From Flavobacterium psychrophilum (lineage in GTDB: Bacteria; Bacteroidota; Bacteroidia; Flavobacteriales; Flavobacteriaceae), in contig CAMCTL010000206.1 of NCBI GenBank assembly GCA_945878515.1, forward strand, positions 1 to 5,299: 5,299 nucleotides of DNA, written 5' to 3'. Shown piece by piece: positions 1 through 4,927 of this stretch. The notes beneath the pieces are model-generated. The model was not told the DNA's origin. It did not search any database and saw only the letters and a list, made by a program, of their open reading frames with translations. Position 1 is the stretch's first letter, and every line of letters begins with the position of its first letter. Position numbers and translations under genes: made by a program.

Positions 1-662
1 TTGTTGACAAAATTCCCGTGCTCATCAAAACGTTGCATAAACTTGTCTTCCATCGGGTTGAAATCAGGATGTTCCCAATCGTATTTAATGACCTTTTTGT
101 ATTCCGGGGTTTCATACATCAGCGAAAGCACAAAACCTGTAATCAATCCTGCCAAATGTCCTTCCCAAGAAATTTTATTATCCACCTCTGGAAAAATATA
201 CCAAACCATTCCGCCATAAACCAATACTACTGCCAAAGATAAGGCGACCAAACGATAATATTTGGTTTGGATTCCTTTGAAAAAAATAAAACCAACCAAA
301 ACATAAATCAAACTACTAGCACCAATGTGATAATTTTCTCTTCCGATGATCCAAGTAATAATTCCCGAGAGTAATATTCCTAAACCAATAACTGCAAAGG
401 TTTGTTTGGTATAAAAAAAACGAATAGCTGCCAACAAAATCAATAAGGGTATCGAATTGTTGTACAAATGTTGCAAATCAGAATGGATAAACGGGCTAAA
501 AATTACGCCTTGCAAACCTGAAATTGTTCGTGGGAGGATTCCGTTTTGGTAAAAATCAAAATCAAATTTGATTTGCAACCAATACACAAACCACAAAAAC
601 AACACAAAAAATAGCGGTAAAGCGATAACTGAATTGGAATATTTGAAATGATGGTCTTCCAT
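1..662 (-). CDS. Rhomboid-family intramembrane serine protease (C-terminus cut by window edge)
   Basis: Rhomboids are integral inner-membrane proteases that cut transmembrane substrates inside or near the bilayer. The 220 visible residues start at an ATG (660-662) with MEDHHFKYSNS and show about six hydrophobic segments, roughly 13-34, 72-85, 86-106, 114-135, 138-158 and 163-184. The whole catalytic constellation is present: the helix-2 oxyanion set H60, H65 and N69 (FIHSDLQHLYNN, same spacing as GlpG H145/H150/N154), the nucleophile S116 in GASS (112-120 HIGASSLIY), and the general base H169 in EGHLAG. It should therefore be an active protease rather than an inactive iRhom-like member. After the last membrane segment comes a polar, probably cytoplasmic tail from about 185 (MYETPEYKKV...), which continues past base 1; a short end piece is probably missing. 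It is divergent from rarA. The substrate cannot be inferred. The serine after the nucleophile replaces the more usual glycine of GxSG, a variant I believe is common in Bacteroidota. Confidence 0.93.
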   Translation of the reverse strand, partial: MEDHHFKYSNSVIALPLFFVLFLWFVYWLQIKFDFDFYQNGILPRTISGLQGVIFSPFIHSDLQHLYNNSIPLLILLAAIRFFYTKQTFAVIGLGILLSGIITWIIGRENYHIGASSLIYVLVGFIFFKGIQTKYYRLVALSLAVVLVYGGMVWYIFPEVDNKISWEGHLAGLITGFVLSLMYETPEYKKVIKYDWEHPDFNPMEDKFMQRFDEHGNFVN

Positions 663-668
663 TTGGAA

Positions 669-692
669 TTTTAGATTGAAGATTTTAGATTT
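669..692 (-). repeat. ATCTAAAATC leader repeats upstream of the rhomboid gene
   Basis: Read on the minus strand, the leader just before the rhomboid ATG carries AAATCTAAAATC followed by a second ATCTAAAAT four bases later, ending about six bases from the start codon. The same words occur in the same relative position before rarA at 875-900. Across the intergenic region they therefore form a 12-base exact inverted repeat (681-692 against 889-900). There is no Shine-Dalgarno-like purine block here, as expected for Bacteroidota. Short TAAAATC-type repeats are, from memory, common in flavobacterial intergenic DNA, so this may be simple sequence rather than a binding site. Confidence 0.5.
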
Positions 693-701
693 CCGATTAC
701 T

Positions 702-709
702 CAAAAATA
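702..709 (-). promoter_or_regulatory. Possible -7 promoter element of the rhomboid gene
   Basis: The minus strand reads TATTTTTG, an exact match to the Bacteroidota -7 consensus TAnnTTTG, 39 bases before the rhomboid ATG. No TTTG-like -33 element lies at the expected spacing of about 19 bases (plus-strand 729-732 is GCTA). In AT-rich DNA the 8-mer alone is weak evidence. Its position mirrors that of the better candidate in front of rarA. Confidence 0.3.
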
Positions 710-754
710 CAACCAAAATCAATTTGATGCTATTTTGTCAGAAGTAGGAAAGAG

Positions 755-773
755 GAAAGATGAAAGATGAAAG
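755..773 (+). repeat. Short GAAAGAT tandem in purine-rich spacer
   Basis: The spacer between the divergent genes contains GAAAGA-TGAAAGA-TGAAAG, nearly three copies of a 7-base unit, inside a strongly purine-biased stretch (about 741-807). No reading frame of note crosses it. It is probably low-complexity intergenic sequence, and apart from the leaders and promoter candidates nothing else is recognisable in 663-903. Confidence 0.5.
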
Positions 774-827
774 CCGTATGAAGGAGTAATAAAAAAGAGA
801 AAGGATTAACAAGTTTATCGTAAATGC

Positions 828-858
828 TTAGCTGTGTTTTATAAAAATCTTAAGTTTG
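828..858 (+). promoter_or_regulatory. Candidate Bacteroidota sigma-ABfr-type promoter for rarA
   Basis: TAAGTTTG at 851-858 matches the -7 consensus TAnnTTTG exactly. TTAG at 828-831, one base from TTTG, lies exactly 19 bases upstream, the usual -33 to -7 spacing in Bacteroidota. Transcription would begin near 863-866, giving a leader of about 40 bases that contains the ATCTAAAATC repeats and ends at the TTG start of rarA. No transcript data are available here, so this is a sequence-match call. Confidence 0.5.
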
Positions 859-874
859 TAAATGTTTGAATCTG

Positions 875-900
875 AAATCTAAACTCTAAAATCTAAAATC
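875..900 (+). repeat. ATCTAAAATC leader repeats upstream of rarA
   Basis: The 30 bases before the rarA start hold a run of related words, GAAATCTAAA, CTCTAAA and ATCTAAAATC, ending three bases before the TTG codon. They match the leader of the divergent rhomboid gene in both wording and distance from the start codon. The run includes in-frame TAA codons, which rules out an N-terminal extension of rarA. Confidence 0.5.
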
Positions 901-903
901 ACC

Positions 904-2181
904 TTGGAAGCACCACTAGCCGAACGGATTCGTCCACAAAAATTAGAAGATTATATCAGTCAGTTGCATTTGGTGGGGCCTAATGGTTCGTTGACGCAAC
1001 AAATAGCGAAAGGAATTATTCCATCGTTGATTTTTTGGGGACCACCGGGAACAGGTAAAACGACTTTGGCACAAATTATTGCACAGGAATCCAAGCGTCC
1101 TTTTTATATTTTAAGTGCGATCAATTCGGGTGTAAAGGACATTCGCGATGTAATTGAAAAAGCCAAACAAAGTGGCGGAATATTTACTACAAAAAATCCA
1201 ATTTTGTTTATTGATGAAATTCATCGGTTTAGCAAATCGCAACAAGATTCTTTATTGGCGGCAGTCGAAAAAGGATGGATAACCCTTATTGGCGCCACGA
1301 CCGAAAATCCAAGCTTTGAGGTTATTCCCGCTTTATTGTCCCGATGTCAAGTCTATGTTTTGAATGCGTTTACGAAAACTGATTTGGAAACGTTGTTAAA
1401 ACGTGCCATTAAAACCGATACTTTTTTACAAACAAAAAATATCACTTTAACCGAAACCGAAGCATTGATGCGACTATCGGGTGGCGATGGTCGAAAGCTT
1501 TTGAATATTTTTGAATTGGTTATTAATGCTTCGGATGCTGATGATATCGAAATCACAAACCAAAGAGTTTTTGAGTTGGTGCAACAAAACACGGTGTTGT
1601 ATGACAAAACTGGCGAGCAACATTATGATATTGTTTCGGCTTTTATCAAGTCGATCCGTGGAAGCGATCCCAATGGCGCGGTGTATTGGTTGGCCAGAAT
1701 GATTGAAGCTGGCGAAGATGTAAAATTCATTGCCCGACGAATGTTGATTTTATCGAGTGAAGATATTGGCAATGCCAACCCAACCGCTTTTATTATGGCA
1801 AACAATACTTTTCAGGCCGTTGCCACCATTGGTTATCCCGAAAGTAGAATTATTTTGAGCCAATGTGCGGTTTATTTGGCGACTTCCCCAAAAAGTAATA
1901 CTTCGTATTTAGCCATTGGAGCTGCGCAACAATTGGTCAAACAAACGGGCGATTTGCCTGTTCCCATACATTTGCGCAATGCACCAACCAAATTAATGAA
2001 GGAATTGGGCTATGGCGAAGACTATAAGTATGCGCACAATTTCGAAAATAATTTTGCCGAACAGGAATTTTTGCCTGAAGCCATAAAAGAAACGGTTCTT
2101 TATAATCCGGGAAATAATTCGAGAGAGAATTCTACCAGAGAATTTTTGAAAAATAGGTGGAAGGGGAAGTATGGGTATTGA
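904..2181 (+). CDS. rarA: RarA/MgsA (WRNIP1-type) AAA+ ATPase, replication-associated recombination protein A
   Basis: RarA is a cytoplasmic, tetrameric, DNA-dependent ATPase of the clamp-loader-related branch of AAA+ proteins; in E. coli it works with SSB at stalled or gapped replication forks. The 425 residues match the usual family length. Visible motifs are Walker [10 protein letters not shown] (46-54), Walker [10 protein letters not shown] (101-109), sensor 1 [10 protein letters not shown] (129-138), the arginine-finger-type LLSRC (144-148) and sensor 2 GGDGRKLLN (193-201, R197). The lid is followed by the MgsA-type C-terminal tetramerisation region, about 235-415, with [22 protein letters not shown] near its start, [17 protein letters not shown] and [20 protein letters not shown]. 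The start is TTG: it gives the expected N-terminus [12 protein letters not shown], and an upstream in-frame ATG at 862 is cut off by a stop seven codons on. A promoter candidate lies at 828-858. It is convergent with terC and has no operon partner in view. No key residue is missing. Confidence 0.97.
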   Translation: MEAPLAERIRPQKLEDYISQLHLVGPNGSLTQQIAKGIIPSLIFWGPPGTGKTTLAQIIAQESKRPFYILSAINSGVKDIRDVIEKAKQSGGIFTTKNPILFIDEIHRFSKSQQDSLLAAVEKGWITLIGATTENPSFEVIPALLSRCQVYVLNAFTKTDLETLLKRAIKTDTFLQTKNITLTETEALMRLSGGDGRKLLNIFELVINASDADDIEITNQRVFELVQQNTVLYDKTGEQHYDIVSAFIKSIRGSDPNGAVYWLARMIEAGEDVKFIARRMLILSSEDIGNANPTAFIMANNTFQAVATIGYPESRIILSQCAVYLATSPKSNTSYLAIGAAQQLVKQTGDLPVPIHLRNAPTKLMKELGYGEDYKYAHNFENNFAEQEFLPEAIKETVLYNPGNNSRENSTREFLKNRWKGKYGY

Positions 2182-2230
2182 GGCAGTTTTGGAGTTTATA
2201 AGGTTATAGGTTTAGAGGTTTAGGGGCTGA

Positions 2231-2428
2231 AAAAATCAAATTTACTGGAACGCTTCAAACACTAGTGTAAGAAGCAATCAAGTGTCACTTGAACGTTTCG
2301 TGCACAGTGCGCGGAGCAATCAAGTGACACTTGAAACCATCAACAGCGTTGCGCAAGGGCCTCAAGAAGCACTTGAACATCAGAACGCCTGTGCACGGAG
2401 GGTTCCAGTGAATTTTTGGGTTGTTTAA
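2231..2428 (+). repeat. 42-base tandem repeat, about 4.3 diverged units, open as a 14-residue peptide repeat
   Basis: Blocks at 2231-2272, 2273-2314, 2315-2356 and 2357-2398, plus a partial fifth, share a strict 42-base period. ACTTGA falls at 2287, 2329 and 2371; GCAATCAAG at 2274 and 2316. Two junctions are perfect odd palindromes, TCAAGTG-T-CACTTGA (2278-2292) and TCAAGTG-A-CACTTGA (2320-2334), and a decayed third is at 2362-2376. The array is clearly GC-richer than its surroundings. In the frame from 2231 to the TAA at 2426-2428 it has no stop and translates as KNQIYWNASNTSVR, SNQVSLERFVHSAR, SNQVTLETINSVAQ, GPQEALEHQNACAR and RVPVNFWVV. A TGA at 2228-2230 precedes it, and there is no ATG, only internal GTG codons. 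It may be a dispersed intergenic repeat, a remnant of a repeat-protein gene, or structured RNA. I do not call it a gene. Confidence 0.75.
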
Positions 2429-2480
2429 TGAAAAATAGGATAATTTCTTTGTTTTCGAATACAAATTCTGTTATGGTTCG

Positions 2481-2530
2481 TTTTCAAACAGCGCGAACAT
2501 TCTGCATCTTTTTCAAAACAGCAAGACCAT
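2481..2530 (+). repeat. Imperfect direct repeat of about 20 bases
   Basis: TTTTCAAACAGCGCGAACAT (2481-2500) recurs as TTTTCAAAACAGCAAGACCA plus T (2510-2530), with one inserted base and three substitutions. Both copies lie in non-coding DNA between rarA and terC. Their function is unknown; they may be a decayed duplication. Confidence 0.45.
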
Positions 2531-2645
2531 CAGGAAAACTAAGTGATAAATCTTAATTTTCTTAATGGCCTCAATGGTTTATAATTTGGTATGCTTACAG
2601 AATTAAAGCATCGAAATATCCAATAACAGTCTGTATTTATTTTGT

Positions 2646-3644
2646 TTATTCTTCTTTTTTATCAGGAAATAGTATTGATGCCAACACCGACAACACTAAA
2701 ACACCACCAATTACCATCAAAGAATATACTGATTCAATGTGATAAACGGGAGCTATTACCATCTTAACACCAATAAACGAAAGCACAAAAGCCAAACCAT
2801 AAGACAGTTTGCTGAACAAATGAATGAAATTGTCTAAGAGAAAAAACAAAGCTCGCAAACCAAGAATTGCAAAGATATTGGAGGTGTACAATATAAACGG
2901 ATCGTTAGAAATATCAAAAATTGCTGGAATAGAATCCACGGCAAAAAGCAAATCGGTAAACTCAATTACCGCTAAAACAACCAATAATGGTGTTCCAATT
3001 TTTTTGCCATTTTCTATGGTAAAGAATTTGTCTCCATCGTACTTTTCGCTAACGCCGAAGACATTTCTAATTAATTTAGCGCCACGTGTATTGTTGTAAT
3101 CTTGCTCATCATCATCATCGCCCGACGACCAAGATTTGATTCCGGCATAAATCAAGAACAAACCAAAAAGCGTCATAATGATATTGATATCATATTTGAA
3201 ACCATCCATACCAGCCAAGTTCAGCAACTTGTTTAGGTAAGTTAGTTCTATTAAAAACGCTCCCGAAAAGATGAAAATCGCTCTTAAAACCAGTGCTCCA
3301 ATAATACCCCAAAACAATACTTTGTGCTTGTTTTCATTTGCTACATCGAAAAATTTGAACACCAAAATAAATACAAATAGGTTATCAACAGAAAGAGCTT
3401 TCTCGATCCAATAAGCCGACTGAAATTCATAAAATTTAGCAGAACCAGCAATATTATAGACCAATCCACTAAAAACCATTGCCAATGTAATCCAAACCGA
3501 GGACCAAATCACGGCCTCTTTGTTTGTAACTACGTGACTTTTTTTATTAAAAACCCCCAAATCTAGGGTTAGCATTATAAGTACTGCAATTGCAAAAGTA
3601 ATAACAAGCCAAGGATGTTCTGAAAAAATAGGATGATTGTTCAT
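2646..3644 (-). CDS. terC: TerC/Alx-family integral membrane metal-homeostasis protein
   Basis: The TerC/Alx family comprises polytopic inner-membrane proteins named for tellurium resistance. Characterised members (Alx, the B. subtilis TerC-type proteins) are linked to manganese efflux and metal supply to secreted proteins. The 332 residues fit the family length. About eight to nine hydrophobic segments are visible, around 13-32, 46-66, 84-100, 109-134, 153-170, 219-238, 255-272, 280-299 and 306-325. Signature acidic motifs within or beside the membrane are LDLGVF (27-32), EKALSVDNLFVF (81-92) and EFTDLLFAVDSIPA (228-241), followed by LGLRALFF (261-268), so the two-fold internal repeat is intact. 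A very acidic loop SGDDDDEQD (174-182) lies between the halves. The start is ATG 3642-3644, preceded on the minus strand by A-rich AATTAAACAA rather than a Shine-Dalgarno sequence. A TerD-family gene lies upstream on the same strand beyond the T9SS gene. I cannot tell which metal it handles. Confidence 0.95.
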   Translation of the reverse strand: MNNHPIFSEHPWLVITFAIAVLIMLTLDLGVFNKKSHVVTNKEAVIWSSVWITLAMVFSGLVYNIAGSAKFYEFQSAYWIEKALSVDNLFVFILVFKFFDVANENKHKVLFWGIIGALVLRAIFIFSGAFLIELTYLNKLLNLAGMDGFKYDINIIMTLFGLFLIYAGIKSWSSGDDDDEQDYNNTRGAKLIRNVFGVSEKYDGDKFFTIENGKKIGTPLLVVLAVIEFTDLLFAVDSIPAIFDISNDPFILYTSNIFAILGLRALFFLLDNFIHLFSKLSYGLAFVLSFIGVKMVIAPVYHIESVYSLMVIGGVLVLSVLASILFPDKKEE

Positions 3645-3944
3645 TTGTTTAATTTAAAAATTATTGTCGGATTTTGTGGTAATGAATTAAAAACGGAAAA
3701 AGTGTAAATACGAAAAAATCATATTATTCTAGACCTCAAAAATTTTAAAAACTCTTGAAGTCACTGTTTATAATATCTTTATTAAAATATTACCAACTTT
3801 GTGATGTTAGTTAATATAGAAAGGCTAGTTCTAGGGTACATATTTAATTTTTTAGTTACAAATGAAAAATAAAATTAGCTTAAACCTCACATAATGAGTA
3901 AATACCAATAAATTATTTTTCTGTAAAAGATTTTTTGTATTCTA
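3645..3944. other. AT-rich intergenic region between the T9SS gene and terC
   Basis: This 300-base spacer carries the 5' side of terC and the 3' side of the T9SS cargo gene. It holds the hairpin at 3732-3762 and, after it on the minus strand, a run of six T (complement of 3713-3718) about 13 bases further on. I found no TAnnTTTG element for terC within it. No yybP-ykoY (manganese) riboswitch is recognisable. A ten-codon plus-strand frame at 3862-3894 is discussed under findings. Nothing else is supported. Confidence 0.6.
3732..3762 (-). repeat. Palindromic hairpin element, copy A (REP-like)
   Basis: Read on the minus strand, this 31-base element starts GACTTCAAGAG and ends TTTTTGAGGTC, around a TTTTTAAAA centre. 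All 15 arm positions can pair in the minus-strand RNA if three G-U wobbles are allowed, which suggests the structure is kept in that orientation. It lies about 180 bases past the stop of the T9SS gene and 88 bases before the terC start. It could end transcription of the former, sit in the terC leader, or simply be a dispersed palindrome. A related copy in inverted orientation is at 4866-4897. Confidence 0.6.
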
Positions 3945-4727
3945 CTATTTTTTTATAAATTTATTTGTTTGCCCATTTAGCTTGTATATGTAAACACCAC
4001 TATTTAATTCGGTTACATCTAAATTTATTTCATTATTTCCTCCAGTTACATTTTTTACCATAACTTTTTTGCCGTTGGTATCAAATATTTCCAAAATGGC
4101 ATTTTCTCCATTTGATAATTTGTTGGTAATATTTATGAAGCTTTCGGTAGGATTTGGATAACCAACAAACGAATTTTTCAAATATATTTCTTGCTGAAAT
4201 AAAGACAATGTACCAGAAAGTGAATAAACATCGTAAATGAGAGTGTTATTTGGTGAATTTGCACTAGCTACCAATTTATATTTATTGCTAGAAGTTTTAA
4301 TTATTCTTGCAAACTGTCTATTTTGAATGGTTTGTATTAAATTGTTATTCTCGTTAATAAGGTATAAGTTGGTATTATCATCATATAAAATTTCAAACAA
4401 ATTATCTTGATTGAATAATTTGTCGGTGATAAAATGAATTCTTCTTGGTCTTGTAGTAAAATTTATAGTTTTAATTAACGTATGTTGTTCATTATAAATT
4501 TTCATTGTGTTAATCGCTAAATTATCCCAAGGAATTTGTAACGTATAGTAATAGATTCCACTTTCAATATTAAAGGCATTTAAAGTACCTCCCGTAGAGT
4601 TTAGCACAGCCCAATCATTCTGGTTTGATGTCCAATCTGAATTATATGAATTCTCTAATGTTGCTTGTCCAAAAGACAACTCTGAAATTAAAACTGTGGC
4701 GATTAAGCCTAAAATAATTTTTTTCAT
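3945..4727 (-). CDS. Small secreted protein with type IX secretion (type A) C-terminal sorting domain
   Basis: The product is 260 residues. An N-terminal Sec signal peptide (MKKIILGLIATVLISELSFG, cleavage probably before Q21) has a lysine pair and a hydrophobic core; there is no lipobox cysteine. The middle part, about 22-185, is rich in Asn, Thr and Tyr with alternating hydrophobic positions, suggesting beta structure; I recognise no enzyme motif. Residues 188-260 match the T9SS type A sorting domain: GYPNPTESFINI, then LEIFDTNGKKV, LDVTELNSGVYIYKL and the basic end KFIKK. In this pathway such proteins cross the outer membrane through the PorSS/T9SS machinery, and the domain is removed as the cargo is released or surface-anchored. 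The ATG at 4727 is preferred because it places the signal peptide at the N-terminus; an in-frame ATG at 4784 would add 19 polar residues (MANLIPKPKHKKCWELKNI). The gene is AT-richer than its neighbours and lies between terD and terC homologues. Confidence 0.88.
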   Translation of the reverse strand: MKKIILGLIATVLISELSFGQATLENSYNSDWTSNQNDWAVLNSTGGTLNAFNIESGIYYYTLQIPWDNLAINTMKIYNEQHTLIKTINFTTRPRRIHFITDKLFNQDNLFEILYDDNTNLYLINENNNLIQTIQNRQFARIIKTSSNKYKLVASANSPNNTLIYDVYSLSGTLSLFQQEIYLKNSFVGYPNPTESFINITNKLSNGENAILEIFDTNGKKVMVKNVTGGNNEINLDVTELNSGVYIYKLNGQTNKFIKK

Positions 4728-4742
4728 AATATTTTTTAGTTC

Positions 4743-4761
4743 CCAACACTTTTTGTGTTTT
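4743..4761 (-). promoter_or_regulatory. Small hairpin in the leader of the T9SS gene
   Basis: On the minus strand AACAC and GTGTT (4755-4759 and 4745-4749) flank an AAAAA loop, giving a 5-bp stem that could be extended by CC/GG past a two-base bulge. It lies about 18 bases upstream of the preferred ATG (4727) and within the alternative longer frame from 4784. It could be a weak leader structure or chance; nothing ties it to a known regulator. Confidence 0.25.
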
Positions 4762-4865
4762 GGCTTCGGGATTAAATTAGCCATTAAAGATTAATTTTTG
4801 TGGTTTTTATTTGTATGTTTTAGTTTTAAAATATTAAGTTTTTGTATGACAAATTTTCTGTACAA

Positions 4866-4897
4866 GAAATCAAAAGTTTTTAAAAGCCTTTGAGGTC
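4866..4897 (+). repeat. Palindromic hairpin element, copy B (inverted relative to copy A)
   Basis: On the plus strand the element runs from GAAATCAAAAG through TTTTTAAAA to GCCTTTGAGGTC. It shares AGTTTTTAAAA and TTTGAGGTCT with the minus-strand reading of copy A at 3732-3762, and both are followed by AGAA a few bases later. Its left arm is decayed, so the stem has several mismatches. It lies 31 bases past the stop of the TerD-family gene and upstream of the T9SS gene. It may act as a transcription end for the TerD gene, although no clear U-run follows. Confidence 0.5.
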
Positions 4898-4927
4898 TCA
4901 ACCTAGAAAATCTATAAAAAATTTATT

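Larger units (their letters stand above)
2182..2645. other. Convergent rarA-terC intergenic region, non-coding apart from repeats
   Basis: This stretch of 464 bases separates the ends of two convergent genes. From 2190 to 2230 it has short GGTTTA-like words (GGTTATAGGTTTAGAGGTTTA). Then comes the 42-base repeat array listed separately. From 2429 onward it is AT-rich and holds an imperfect direct repeat (2481-2500 and 2510-2530). A 6-bp stem with a 9-base loop (ATGCTT 2591-2596 / AAGCAT 2606-2611) has no U-run after it on either strand and is not called a terminator. I see no convincing gene, RNA or clear rho-independent terminator for either flanking gene. Confidence 0.6.

Noticed and set aside
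1..242. Two overlapping plus-strand open frames of 72-74 codons
   Set aside because: They lie opposite the rhomboid gene, which has complete catalytic motifs; they are antisense shadows.
862..864. ATG start for rarA at 862
   Set aside because: It is in frame with rarA, but a TAA follows after six codons, so translation must begin at the TTG at 904.
1353..1805. Open frames of 60-84 codons in other frames within rarA
   Set aside because: They overlap a full-length, well-conserved rarA, have no family resemblance and are shadows.
2231..2428. CRISPR array
   Set aside because: The units diverge throughout and abut each other; there is no constant repeat separated by unrelated spacers, and no cas gene.
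2282..2428. A small protein-coding gene starting at GTG 2282
   Set aside because: The frame is open but there is no ATG or leader signal, and a TGA lies just before the array. Repeat periodicity alone does not establish translation, so it is listed as a repeat.
2591..2611. Rho-independent terminator for rarA or terC
   Set aside because: The stem is only 6 bp, AT-rich, with a 9-base loop and no T-run following on either strand.
2824..3099. A 91-codon plus-strand open frame opposite terC
   Set aside because: It is antisense to a confident membrane protein and shows no recognisable domain.
3645..3900. yybP-ykoY manganese riboswitch upstream of terC
   Set aside because: This class often precedes TerC/Alx-type genes elsewhere, so it was looked for, but the leader is AT-rich and lacks the GC-rich paired elements and conserved loops expected.
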